64,000 nt of DNA from Acidobacteriota bacterium (GCA_025463135.1 JAOAPY010000005.1:62001-126000), one strand, 5' to 3'; counted from the first letter of the stretch, positions 17,463 to 26,676 are shown. Made by a program: numbers and translations. The notes: generated by a model from the sequence alone, not told the origin.

Positions 17463-20400
17463 ATGACTAAACCAGGGGAGCCAGGGCCAGAGTCCGTTAA
17501 GCAGGCCTCAACCGGACGAAGTGTCGTCGATCTCGCCGACGCTCGCGTGCGGCTGACGTCGCGAGCGCGCGCGGACACTTCGAACGAGACGCTGACGCTC
17601 GAGTTGGAAAACATTCGTTCGTTGCTGGATCAGGGTCTGAGTATTGAGGCCCGTTCTCGTTTGGCGGCGTTGATTGCTGCTGCTCGCAATAATCCCTCGA
17701 TACTGGCGTTGGCCCGCTGCTCTCTTTCCATCGCCCTGGAAATGCAGGGCCAATATCGCGAATCCCTGGCGGCCATAGCGATGTATGAATCACCGGAGTC
17801 CCGGGCCAAGCTCAACGAAGAAGCAGATAGCGCGCTGCGTGTTCAGGTCAGTCTCGCTCATAACTATACCGGCGATAATCCGAAGGCAATCTCCCTCCTG
17901 AAGTCTGCTCTGCGCGAGCTGACCGAAGCCGGCGACGATGCGCGTCTGGGACCCGTGTACGCTGCGCTGGCGCGCGTCTATCGCAGCATCAACGAATATC
18001 CCATCGGTCGTGATTACTCGCAACGTGCGCTGGAGCATTTTCGCAACACGGGAAACTGGCGCGGCCTGGTGGAAGCTTACTTTGGGATTGCCCTCGCCGA
18101 TATGCACGAAGGCAATTTCGAATCATCGTTGGAGAACTATGAATTGGCGCTGAAGCTTATCGGTGATCGCCCGGCCAGCTTCACTCTGGGCCGGATCTAT
18201 TCAAACATGGCCGGCGCCTGCTGGTTCCTCAAACGTCCGCAGGAAGGAATTCGCTATCTCGAAAAGGCCATTGGTTATTACGAAAGAACGGACCACAAGG
18301 GCAGCGCCGCGGACGGCTACAACAACTTAGGAATAAATCTGATTCTGATTGGCCAGTGGGACCGTGCTCATGAGGCACTGGATCGGGCTTTGACGCTGGC
18401 TTCCGAAGTCGACGAGCGCGGCGCCAAGGTGCCGATGATTCTTGATTCCCTTGGCGAGTTGCACATGCTGCGCGGCAACCTCGAGGAAGCAAAGGGTTAC
18501 CTCGAGCGTTCGGCCAGCCTTGCCAAAGAGAATGGTAACAAGTGGTATGCCTGCCAGGCCCTGCGCACTCTGGGTCGTTGTTGTCTGGCAATGGGGGACA
18601 AAGAAGCTGCTCTGGCCGAAGGCCGCGAAGCTCTTGATTTGGCAGAGACGATTGGCGATCGTCAGGCCATCTGTGAATCGCGACTGATCCTGGCGGAATC
18701 CTATCTGGCTAACGGAGACCTCGACAATTGCAGCGCTGAATTGCACCGGGTCACAGAGCAGGCGAGCGACTCACCTACTGATTTGAATTTTACCGGCGAG
18801 GCGCAACGGCTCTACGGAAAGTTATCAATGGCGCAGGAGGATCACGCTGCCGCTGCGCAACATTTTGGTCGCAGCGTTTCGATTTTCGATATGTTGGGTG
18901 ATCGTTATCGGGCGGCGCGAGCACACTATGAACTCGGCCGGGCCTATGCCGTTACCCAGCCAACCCGGGCCATTGAGCACCTGACGCGCGCCGTCAATAC
19001 GTTTCGCGATCTGGGCGCGCCAATTGACCTTGACGCCGCCGAAGCCGCACTTTCCAATCTCGACCGCAGCACACCTGCAGAACAACGCGTGGAACTCCCG
19101 GCTTTGACGCAATTGCTGACCTTGCGTCTGGCAGAGGCTGTGGCCTCACGCGAACTGCTCTTGCGCGAGCTGGCGGCGATTATGCGCCAGGAGACGGATG
19201 CGCGGCAGATACTGATTGTGGAAAGAGGAGAAGACAGTCGGCCGCGCTCTGTGGTTGCTCATGGTTTTAGTCAGACCGACGGCGCGAAGGTGGCAGAAGA
19301 GCTGGACCAGTTGAAGAGCGACGAGGACCGGCAGCGCTACGCAAAAAAGCACGACGCCAGCATTATTCTTCTGCGTTCTACGAACGGACCACCAGCGACA
19401 CTTTATCTGGCCCCGCGCGATCGCGCTGCCTTACCCGCCAGTATCTCGATCGAGCCGCTGCTGCGCATTGTTGAATTGGGAATGGATGTCTGCGCTCTGA
19501 GATCCGGCGTGCAGAAGGGCACTCACACGCAGGAACAGGAAACGCTTGCCGGCGCCAGTTTGATGCCTGGCTTTATTCATTCAAGTCCCGCCATGACACG
19601 TTTGGTCGAAGAGGTCCATAAGATCAGATCGTCAGACGTTACCGTTCTGGTTACCGGTGAATCAGGTACCGGCAAAGAGTTGGTAGCGCGAGCAATTCAC
19701 GCCATCTCTTCGCGTCGAGACAAGGTGTTTGTCCCTTTTAACTGCACGGCTGTGCCCAAGGAACTTTCCGAAGGCTACCTGTTTGGTTATCGCCGAGGCG
19801 CTTTCACCGGCGCGGTGAACGATTCAGCCGGTGTCATTCGCACTGCGGCCGCCGGTACTTTGTTTTTGGACGAGATCGGGGACCTGCCACTGGATGTACA
19901 GCCAAAAATTCTACGTTTCCTCCAGGAAGGCGAGATCCAGCCATTGGGTGAACAGCGACCTCTGAAGGTCGACGTCAGGATTATCGCGGCGACTAACACC
20001 GACCTGGAAGAGATGGTAGCACAGGGTCGTTTTCGCGAGGACCTGTACTATCGGTTGAATGTGATTCGCCTGCGCGTCCCCCCTTTACGCGAACGTCGCA
20101 GTGAGGTGCCCACGATTGTCAACTACTACATCAATCATTACTCGGCGAGGTTTGGGCGCAAGGATATACAGATAACGCCCCAGGCAACCGACTTGTTGAT
20201 GGTTTCGGATTGGCCGGGGAATGTCCGCCAGTTGTGCAATGAGATTCAGCGCATCGTCGCCCGGGCCGAAGACGGCACTGTGATCACCCCTGATCACCTT
20301 TCACCTGAACTAAAACGAACCGGCGCTCCGATTTCCCCCACCTCGTCGGGTGCGTCGCTCGGCTCCCTTCAAAACGTGTCGATACCGAGCGGAACTCTGG

Positions 20401-20552
20401 CTGATGCTTTCGCGGAAGTAGAGCGACGCATGATCGCCGACGCCCTGCGCCGGCACAACGGTAACATCTCGCGGGCTGCTCGTGAGTTGGGTCTGACGCG
20501 ACGCGGGCTGTATCTGAAACTCGAGCGCCATTCGCTCACTGCGAGCGCGTGA
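17463..20552 (+). CDS. TPR-containing sigma-54-dependent transcriptional activator
   Basis: 1029 residues. About ten TPR-like repeats cover residues 45-530 (AHYELGRAYAVTQPTRAIEHL and similar). A degenerate GAF-like region follows at about 545-690. An AAA+ sigma-54 interaction domain covers about 700-930, with Walker A GESGTGKE, the sigma-54 loop GAFTGA intact near residue 779, Walker B GTLFLDEIGDL and the arginine region FREDLYYRLNVIRLRVPPLRER. A Fis-type helix-turn-helix (NGNISRAARELGLTRRGLYLKLERH) ends the protein. It should open sigma-54 promoters in response to a TPR-sensed or GAF-sensed signal. It has no receiver domain. It converges on a TPR hybrid kinase and lies 2.8 kb from a good sigma-54 promoter. 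Confidence 0.93.
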   Translation: MTKPGEPGPESVKQASTGRSVVDLADARVRLTSRARADTSNETLTLELENIRSLLDQGLSIEARSRLAALIAAARNNPSILALARCSLSIALEMQGQYRESLAAIAMYESPESRAKLNEEADSALRVQVSLAHNYTGDNPKAISLLKSALRELTEAGDDARLGPVYAALARVYRSINEYPIGRDYSQRALEHFRNTGNWRGLVEAYFGIALADMHEGNFESSLENYELALKLIGDRPASFTLGRIYSNMAGACWFLKRPQEGIRYLEKAIGYYERTDHKGSAADGYNNLGINLILIGQWDRAHEALDRALTLASEVDERGAKVPMILDSLGELHMLRGNLEEAKGYLERSASLAKENGNKWYACQALRTLGRCCLAMGDKEAALAEGREALDLAETIGDRQAICESRLILAESYLANGDLDNCSAELHRVTEQASDSPTDLNFTGEAQRLYGKLSMAQEDHAAAAQHFGRSVSIFDMLGDRYRAARAHYELGRAYAVTQPTRAIEHLTRAVNTFRDLGAPIDLDAAEAALSNLDRSTPAEQRVELPALTQLLTLRLAEAVASRELLLRELAAIMRQETDARQILIVERGEDSRPRSVVAHGFSQTDGAKVAEELDQLKSDEDRQRYAKKHDASIILLRSTNGPPATLYLAPRDRAALPASISIEPLLRIVELGMDVCALRSGVQKGTHTQEQETLAGASLMPGFIHSSPAMTRLVEEVHKIRSSDVTVLVTGESGTGKELVARAIHAISSRRDKVFVPFNCTAVPKELSEGYLFGYRRGAFTGAVNDSAGVIRTAAAGTLFLDEIGDLPLDVQPKILRFLQEGEIQPLGEQRPLKVDVRIIAATNTDLEEMVAQGRFREDLYYRLNVIRLRVPPLRERRSEVPTIVNYYINHYSARFGRKDIQITPQATDLLMVSDWPGNVRQLCNEIQRIVARAEDGTVITPDHLSPELKRTGAPISPTSSGASLGSLQNVSIPSGTLADAFAEVERRMIADALRRHNGNISRAARELGLTRRGLYLKLERHSLTASA

Positions 20553-20601
20553 GAAGGTCTTTGCTTTTAGGTCTTTGGTGTTTGAATTTTCTGAGCGGGC
20601 T

Positions 20602-23055
20602 TCAGCCGACCCGCGAGTTGCGCGGGCGTCGATCGCTCGTGTCAAGGTTCTGAGTGTTCGGGAAACTCAAGAGTTTTTTGCGCTCGGCGATCTCGCTCGC
20701 GATTTCAGAGATGCGATCGATATCAAACGGCTTGGAAACTACCCAGTCAGCCTTCACAACGTTTCGCGTGCTGCAGCTGATGGCATCTGCCCAGCCGCTG
20801 ACAATTGCCAGGGCGATGTTTTCCGAGCGGCGACGGATTGCCGTGGCCAACTCCCAGCCATTCATTTCCGGCATACCAATATCGGTAAATACAGCGTCGA
20901 ATTCACCGTGATATTCGTCAAAGAGGTCCAGCGCCTCTTGACCATTTTCTGCCGTCACAACTTCGCATCCATCCGCCTTAAGAGCCTCAGCGAGCACATC
21001 GCGAACGGTAATCTCATCATCGACAACGAGCAGGCGAACCGGGCGCGAGCTTTGTGCTGCCTGAGAGGTCCGGGAACCATTGGCAGACTTTGATGGGTAT
21101 CCTGCCGACAACGGCAGCGAAATGCGGAAGGTTGTACCCCGGCTTATTTCGCTCTCCACCTCGATCGAACCATCATGCCGGCGGACGATGCCGAAGCTGA
21201 CCGCGAGACCCATGCCGGTGCCGGCTTTACCTTTAGTAGTAAAGAACGGATTGAACAGTCGCGATTTAACTTCCGGTGACATGCCTGTTCCCGAGTCGGT
21301 GATGGTAATAACCACACGGTCACCCATTTCATGTGCTCCCAGCGTGATTTCTCCGCCTGCGGGCATGGCATCCACGGCGTTGTAAATCATATTCACCAGC
21401 ACTTCGCGCAGCTCGACCGGATCTCCCATAACGACGGCTGTGCAATCTGCTCGAAGCGCACAGCGAATACTTTCGTTGGCCGGCCGTGATTCCCAGCGAG
21501 GACGGGTCATTTCGCAAACGTCAGTCAATAGTTCGGCGACTGAAATCGATTGGAATTCCCGACTGGGACGTTCGCGGGCAAAGTCCTGAATGCGACGGAT
21601 AATGTGCGCGCCGTCTTCAGCACTCTTAATGATCAACTCCAGCCCGGCAGCGGTTTTTTCCCGGTCGGTGGTGCGCATCAGCAACTGGGCGCGGCCGAGG
21701 ATACCGGTAAGAGTGTTGTTCACATTATGAGCAACGCCAAAGGACAGCTCGCCAAGCGCGGCCATCTTCTCTGCGTGAGTCGCCTTTTCACGTTGCTGTT
21801 CATGTTCGGCGTGCGCCGCGGCAATGCGATCGAGGCAATGCCGCAAGCGCTCGCGCGTCAACGACAGTTGCGAATTTGCCAATAGCTGACTGGCGCGCGA
21901 CCCAATCTCACGCCGCTCATCATTCCCTATCTGGTCGCACATCTCCTCGATCAAGATCAGCAGGGACTTGCCCGCACCTTCGTAGTCTCCGCATCGTTCG
22001 GCGACCCGCCTCGCCCTTTCGAGGACAGGCTTCGCTTCATGCCGGCGCCCCAATCTGCAAAGCACCAAGCCCTGAGTAGTCAGTGCTTCCGCAAGCAACG
22101 CTTCCTCGCCCGTTGTCTCCAGAGTATCAACCGCCAACCTTATCGAACGTTCCGCCAATGTGTGATCTTTCGAGGCGAGATAGAGCTGCGCTAATGTTTC
22201 ATCGACCTGGGCGCAGCTAACGCTGTCGCCAAAGCTTTCGAAGAGCTGGCGGGCACGGCGCAAATGAAGTTGCGCCTCGTCAAGTCTTTTCAAGTTTAGC
22301 AGTAGATACCCATGATTGTTCTCGACTGCTGCGGCACATCGAAGGTTGCCGATATTTTCAAATTGCAGCAATGCTTCGCGGTAGTGACCCAGCGCTCTAT
22401 CGAAATAGAGGTTTCGATTTTCGGCAACGCCAAGTTCCTTTAGGGTGATTGCGAATTCGGAATGGAGTCGGCCCTGGGTCCATGTACCCGTTGCCTCTGA
22501 GAGCATTGCAGCTTCAGTCAGGCGGCCCAGCGCGTCGTGCAAGCGGCCAGCCTGTCGCTCCACCGACGCCAGCCGAGTCAAAGCGATTGATTTCAGCTCT
22601 CGCGCGTGCTCAAGAGGAAGGAGGGAAGCGCACAGTGTGTCCCGGGCTAGATCAAGGAGTCCCTGGCGATGATAGCAACATCCCAGTTCAATGCGTACCT
22701 CAGCCACGCGGGTTTTATCGCCGAGAAATTCGAACAGTGCGATGGCTCCATTGAGCAGCGCTTCGGCTAGCTTTTGTCCTCCCTGGATCTGTTTTGTACT
22801 CGCGACCGTACTGCTGAGTGTCCCCGCGGTCAAGAGCAGTTCGGCTGCGGCCGGCTGGTTTAGACCTTGCTGTACCGGCCATTCACCAATCTTCCACCAC
22901 GGTCGTACCGCCGCGCAGGCAGCATCGTAATCGCCTTTCTCCAACTGTTCACGCGCAATGAGGCAACACGCTTGGACCTGTTCACTAACGGTCAGCGGTG
23001 ACGATCGGATCTGTCCAATTGGCTGCGTCTCAGCGGGCATCTGACAAGACCTCAT
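20602..23055 (-). CDS. TPR-containing hybrid histidine kinase with C-terminal receiver
   Basis: 817 residues, no membrane segment, so cytoplasmic. TPR-like repeats cover residues 25-400. The kinase core follows: H-box KMAALGELSFGVAHNVNNTLTGIL with H443, then the ATP-binding boxes DAMPAGGEI, ITDSGTGM and GTGMGLAVSFGIV. A receiver domain closes the protein (VVDDEITVRD, phospho-acceptor D near 725 in FTDIGMPEMNG, K in SKPF). The residue after the phospho-histidine is Asn instead of the usual Glu or Asp, which may alter kinase or phosphatase balance. An in-frame ATG five codons later has a better-placed AGG and may be the start. It probably works with the adjacent sigma-54 activator. Confidence 0.92.
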   Translation of the reverse strand: MRSCQMPAETQPIGQIRSSPLTVSEQVQACCLIAREQLEKGDYDAACAAVRPWWKIGEWPVQQGLNQPAAAELLLTAGTLSSTVASTKQIQGGQKLAEALLNGAIALFEFLGDKTRVAEVRIELGCCYHRQGLLDLARDTLCASLLPLEHARELKSIALTRLASVERQAGRLHDALGRLTEAAMLSEATGTWTQGRLHSEFAITLKELGVAENRNLYFDRALGHYREALLQFENIGNLRCAAAVENNHGYLLLNLKRLDEAQLHLRRARQLFESFGDSVSCAQVDETLAQLYLASKDHTLAERSIRLAVDTLETTGEEALLAEALTTQGLVLCRLGRRHEAKPVLERARRVAERCGDYEGAGKSLLILIEEMCDQIGNDERREIGSRASQLLANSQLSLTRERLRHCLDRIAAAHAEHEQQREKATHAEKMAALGELSFGVAHNVNNTLTGILGRAQLLMRTTDREKTAAGLELIIKSAEDGAHIIRRIQDFARERPSREFQSISVAELLTDVCEMTRPRWESRPANESIRCALRADCTAVVMGDPVELREVLVNMIYNAVDAMPAGGEITLGAHEMGDRVVITITDSGTGMSPEVKSRLFNPFFTTKGKAGTGMGLAVSFGIVRRHDGSIEVESEISRGTTFRISLPLSAGYPSKSANGSRTSQAAQSSRPVRLLVVDDEITVRDVLAEALKADGCEVVTAENGQEALDLFDEYHGEFDAVFTDIGMPEMNGWELATAIRRRSENIALAIVSGWADAISCSTRNVVKADWVVSKPFDIDRISEIASEIAERKKLLSFPNTQNLDTSDRRPRNSRVG

Positions 23056-23272
23056 ACTGGTGAGTCCGCGATTCTGTTATTGACGGATAGTGCGCGGTAT
23101 TGAAACTGACTACCAAGTATCCAGTGTTACCTCGGTATGCAAATTCCGATTGTTGTTGAAACCACCCTAGAAACAGCATGTTTTCGCTGCTACCTGACCT
23201 CAAACCCCCATTTTGTATACTCACTACTCATTTTTTCTCATCCTTCAGGGACGTTGAATTTAGGGGGGTAGC

Positions 23273-23290
23273 CAAGGGGTTAAACCCTTG
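23273..23290. promoter_or_regulatory. Dyad upstream of the sigma-54 promoter, possible activator site
   Basis: CAAGGGGTTAAACCCTTG has 6-base arms around a GTTAAA centre. It lies about 45 bases upstream of the -24 element in the divergent region between the hybrid kinase and the octapeptide gene. Sigma-54 activators bind such dyads upstream of their promoters, usually a little further away. Its role is inferred from position only. Confidence 0.4.
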
Positions 23291-23333
23291 CTTCTCTTGA
23301 GTTTGCGTATGCGTCCAAGGCGGTTGCACCGCT

Positions 23334-23350
23334 CTGGCACAATGCTTGAT
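23334..23350 (+). promoter_or_regulatory. Sigma-54 (-24/-12) promoter
   Basis: CTGGCAC-AATGC-TTGAT matches the consensus YTGGCAC-N5-TTGCW with one mismatch (A for C at -12) and exact spacing. Transcription would start near 23361, giving a leader of about 110 bases before the small octapeptide-repeat gene. A dyad lies upstream, and a sigma-54 activator gene lies 2.8 kb away. Confidence 0.6.
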
Positions 23351-23472
23351 AAGAGGAAGAGCACGAAACGGTTATTTGTAAACGGTCGGGTCCAACGAGG
23401 GAGCTTTTCAAGGGTATCCCAGCCGAACCCAACCAGACTCCGGCAAACGCTCGATTCACCAGGAGAAGAAAA

Positions 23473-23700
23473 ATGAAACGCCTTCAATCAATCCTTTGCG
23501 CATCGCTATTAACAATGGCATTGGGCTCAACTGCTTTGGCTGGCAACATCACGGTCAGTTCAAACGGTAACATCACTGTCAGTTCGAACGGCAACATCAC
23601 TGTTGGCAAAAGCGGCAACATTACCGTTAGCAGAGACGGTAACATCACGGTCTCGATAATGAGCTACATCATCGGGGCAGTGACGAGCATGATCGGTTAG
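23473..23700 (+). CDS. Small secreted octapeptide-repeat protein (GNITVSSN repeats)
   Basis: 75 residues; AGGAGAAG precedes the ATG. Residues 1-23 are a signal peptide ending near TALA. The mature part is five tandem copies of an eight-residue unit (GNITVSSN, GNITVSSN, GNITVGKS, GNITVSRD, GNITVS) followed by a short hydrophobic tail, IMSYIIGAVTSMIG. Regular beta-strand-turn repeats of this kind can stack as a beta-solenoid or form fibrils. No known family is recognised. The DNA repeats are imperfect at the base level, so the protein repeat is maintained by selection or is older than recent duplication. It follows a sigma-54 promoter. Confidence 0.75.
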   Translation: MKRLQSILCASLLTMALGSTALAGNITVSSNGNITVSSNGNITVGKSGNITVSRDGNITVSIMSYIIGAVTSMIG

Positions 23701-24029
23701 CTCTTGCTGTTCGCGCTAGTCGATCTGAACGACTTCGGTCAATTTGGCTAGCTTCGATTCTAAAGATCGGTCAACGTGCGAGAAAACTGCTCCCTTGAGC
23801 ACTCACACTAGTAGGGATGGCAAATGATATGCCGCTAACAAATAACAATCGAATCTGCGACGCAGAAACGCTCGGCACGACACCGAGCTACCTCAATAAG
23901 ACTGAAATTAACGGTGAACTGCTGGCCCGCGCTTTTCAATCAATGTCCAGTCAGTGCGCCGAGAGCGGCGGTTGGATTAACCCGCCACAGTGCTCCTCGC
24001 GGAGCTGATTTCAAAGACAAACTCACCCC
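23701..24029. other. Intergenic region, no convincing gene
   Basis: A 63-codon frame at 23817-24008 has no clear ribosome binding site and unremarkable composition, so it was not accepted. This stretch precedes the possible structured RNA. Confidence 0.4.
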
Positions 24030-24222
24030 AGCAACCGACCGGATTTTCGGTTTTCCTTTCGAGAGAGTAACGCGAGGAGTAGGTAGTAGCAGTTATCCAA
24101 TTCGCGAGCAGCCCCAGGGGATTGTTTGGACTGAACTTGCAACGTGAGTTGCGCTGAATTTCATCAGTCCATATCAAAACCTTCGCTCGAAGCCGCCGAG
24201 AGGTTCGCTCGGCGGTTTATTT
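24030..24222 (+). ncRNA. Candidate structured small RNA ending in a terminator
   Basis: The stretch has no good open frame but strong nested pairing. TGGACTGA (24127-24134) pairs with TCAGTCCA (24164-24171), and inside it GCAAC-GTGA-GTTGC forms a hairpin with a tetraloop. A GC-rich terminator-like hairpin follows at 24191-24222. The 5' end is a guess, set near the first hairpin (AACCG/CGGTT, about 24034-24055). It does not show tmRNA, RNase P RNA or SRP RNA hallmarks. A 6S-like or regulatory RNA is possible. Confidence 0.3.
24191..24222 (+). terminator. Intrinsic terminator-like hairpin
   Basis: CCGCCGAG (24193-24200) pairs with CTCGGCGG (24208-24215) around a 7-base loop and is followed by TTTATTTG. 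It would end transcripts from the octapeptide gene or the candidate small RNA. The T-run is interrupted, so efficiency is uncertain. Confidence 0.55.
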
Positions 24223-24370
24223 GTGTGCTAAGACGGTGATCGCTTCTGGCCAAGCACCGCAAGTCTCGCTCGTAGGTCTTTGGATCAGATTTTTGGCCTT
24301 ATCGGCTTGAATTCGGCAAATTTATCACTCACTGATTTCCTCTCTGAATATTGAATCACATACTTCCTCG

Positions 24371-24631
24371 TTATCGTTTGGGCACCTTGGCCCGCATCTC
24401 AGCAACGCACTTAGCTATGCAATGAAACCCCTTGTTCGAAGTTGGGTTGTATGCTATACCGCTGCACATTGGAAAGTGGACACCGCGAGGGACAAAGCGC
24501 CTTAGGATTTTTTCGCGCCAGAGGTCACCATGGATGTGCCACGCAAGGATGATAACCGCTGAAGTGGGAGCTGCAGCGGCCTTGCATCTCTGAACGATCT
24601 GGGTGATCGGCAAAGTACTCGTCGAAGACAT
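24371..24631 (-). CDS. Hypothetical protein, doubtful
   Basis: An 86-codon frame with a soluble, mixed composition including three cysteines and the segment FVPRGVHFPMCSGIAYNPTSNKGFHC. No ribosome binding site and no family are recognised. It could be a small real gene or a decayed remnant. The rest of 24223-24871 shows nothing else that I can support. Confidence 0.22.
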   Translation of the reverse strand: MSSTSTLPITQIVQRCKAAAAPTSAVIILAWHIHGDLWREKILRRFVPRGVHFPMCSGIAYNPTSNKGFHCIAKCVAEMRAKVPKR

Positions 24632-24871
24632 CAGGCCAAACTCGCGCCTGAATCCAACGACCTCATGGAATTCATTAAACAGTCATGCAGCGAACTGTCT
24701 GCTTCCAGCGCCGTCAAAAGAATCCTGAACCGCGCGGGCAGGGGAAGCCAAGCGATGGCGAATATAGTGCGTCGCCAGAGGTTTTGATTCTCGCATCCAC
24801 ACACTCACGCCCTGCTGGTGGTTCAGCGACCCACCGCGCGGGAGGGCACAGGCGCTGCAAAAGGAGAGACC

Positions 24872-26458
24872 ATGAAAAAGTTACTATTGATGTCCGTGAT
24901 GCTTCTGGTGGCCGCGACGGCGGTCGTGTTTCATCAATCTGCCGCGCAGTCTAACTACGTTCCAAGGGCGGTATTCTGCGCCATTCTATCTAGCAACCCA
25001 TGTTCATTCGTTCCGTCGTACATCGGACCGGACCCGTTATTGAAAAAATCGAACGGCTATTCAGGATTGTTTGGACCACCGCCCAATTCGGTGGCGAAAG
25101 ACGTGCAGACGCCGTTTGACAATATGGCGTGGCAGATGTTCGTCGGGCTCAATTGGGCTGCGAGCGCGGTGAAACAAACGCCCGCAATAGGGCTGACAGC
25201 AAAGGGTCTTCGGGTTTGGCAAAAATATCGAAAGGTTAGCGCGCTCTTCGGGAACTCTCCCGTGACAGCCAAGTGCACCAACGCATTGGCCTTGCCGGTC
25301 TTCTCGATCGGCTCCGACGGTAATGGAAATACAATGCCGAACAATGAGGAATATTTCCAGGCATCCACCAACCTGCCGTTAATTGATATCAATGGGAACT
25401 GGACGATCTTCGAACGCCGCGTCAACGATGTCGAGGCTCAATATTTGCTGGCCCCAAACGGACAGTCCTCTCAAACGCTGACAACCAAGACAGGACAAAA
25501 CAAATTCATCCTGAGCTATCCGAAGGGCGCCAGTTTCACGGCATCCGGGCCAACCCCCTTAAGCAAGCAAGGTTCAATTGAAATTAAGACCGCCTGGCGC
25601 ATTCTCGATAAGAGCGCCGGTGACGATCCATCGCGTTACTACACTCAGAGTGCGATAGTGGCTGTTCCCGGCGATCTGGTAAGCGGAGGCCAGCAGGTGT
25701 GCGCTACTGTCACGCTCGGACTGGTGGGCATGCATATCATCCAGCGCAATCCGGTCGTTACGCCGCGGAACGGCAATTTGCTGCCTCAATGGATTTGGGC
25801 GTCCTTCGAGCACGTGGACAACGCACCGATAGCGCAGGCGCCGTGCAATGTCCGCAACGGCTGCGGCACGAACGTCAGCACGAACTGGATCAACCAGCCG
25901 ACTTGTGGATCGGCCGCGCCCTCGGGTTCAGTGCGCTATTCCTTCTACAATCAAAATTCAGGCGTTCAGGGTACCAACATCGGACCCGCACCCAGCGGTA
26001 CTAGTGCTCCACACTACCCCTGGAATTCAAAGGCGCCCTATGCTAAAGGCGGCACGACCTCGGCGACCGCAATGCCGCAAGCAACACGGTGCTGGTCGAT
26101 CTACCAGACTACCGCGCAGCTCAATACTCAGTGGCGAAATGCTTTGGCGAAGTTCAACACGCCGTTCCAGAACTATATGCTGATTGGTACGCAATGGGGT
26201 GGAACCGTCGAGCCCGAAGAGGGCAACCCGTTGCCGGCCAACGCGGTGCCGGCGATGCTTTCGAACATCACCCTGGAGACCTATATCCAGAACTATACCG
26301 GCAGCAACACGAACCTACCCGGACCTGGTTCCTGCATTGGCTGCCACAGCGGCGCCACTCTGGCGGTGAAGCCTTTCCCGACGGCTGACTTTAGCTTCCT
26401 GCCCGGCCTGGCCGAACCCGGGACCGCGCGCAGCAAGATCAAGACAGCCTTATATTAG
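24872..26458 (+). CDS. Exported protein with a C-terminal CxxCH haem-binding motif
   Basis: About 528 residues. AAGGAGAG before the ATG fixes the start. A signal peptide (MKKLLLMSVMLLVAATAVVF, cleavage near AAQS) sends it out of the cytoplasm. Most of the protein is Asn/Gly/Pro-rich and not recognisable. Near the C-terminus PGPGSCIGCHSGAT contains one CxxCH motif, so it may bind a single c-type haem. The preceding YMLIGTQWGG and LSNITLETYIQNYTG segments resemble a poorly characterised cytochrome c family protein seen in other bacteria. Six other cysteines could form disulfides. Its electron partner is unknown and it stands alone. Confidence 0.75.
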   Translation: MKKLLLMSVMLLVAATAVVFHQSAAQSNYVPRAVFCAILSSNPCSFVPSYIGPDPLLKKSNGYSGLFGPPPNSVAKDVQTPFDNMAWQMFVGLNWAASAVKQTPAIGLTAKGLRVWQKYRKVSALFGNSPVTAKCTNALALPVFSIGSDGNGNTMPNNEEYFQASTNLPLIDINGNWTIFERRVNDVEAQYLLAPNGQSSQTLTTKTGQNKFILSYPKGASFTASGPTPLSKQGSIEIKTAWRILDKSAGDDPSRYYTQSAIVAVPGDLVSGGQQVCATVTLGLVGMHIIQRNPVVTPRNGNLLPQWIWASFEHVDNAPIAQAPCNVRNGCGTNVSTNWINQPTCGSAAPSGSVRYSFYNQNSGVQGTNIGPAPSGTSAPHYPWNSKAPYAKGGTTSATAMPQATRCWSIYQTTAQLNTQWRNALAKFNTPFQNYMLIGTQWGGTVEPEEGNPLPANAVPAMLSNITLETYIQNYTGSNTNLPGPGSCIGCHSGATLAVKPFPTADFSFLPGLAEPGTARSKIKTALY

Positions 26459-26492
26459 CCCGCACTTCAGTGCCGGGTTACGCGAACTTTTT

Positions 26493-26566
26493 TGGAGTGC
26501 GGTGGCAGAGCGTTAGCGCGACACCGCTTTGGATTTGCCGCGTTCACTCAAATTGTTATCCAAAGC
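26493..26566. repeat. Palindromic element (family J)
   Basis: GCTTTGGAT at 26526-26534 is matched by ATCCAAAGC at 26558-26566, preceded by a GC-rich block, GTGCGGTGGCAGAGCGTTAG. It sits between convergent genes. I saw no second copy in this window, so it is a repeat only by structure. Confidence 0.45.
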
Positions 26567-26676
26567 GCGCGTCGCCCGACATGCAAGAGGTTGGGTGAGC
26601 AAGCACGGCGATCGCAACCCGGGAATCAAGGACCCAAAAAGAAACAAAAGCTCGCTTTAGCGGGCGACAGAAAGCT

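Noticed and set aside
23817-24008. 63-codon frame after the octapeptide gene, considered also as a tmRNA tag region
   Set aside because: No tRNA-like ends or tag ending in LAA are present, and the start lacks a ribosome binding site.
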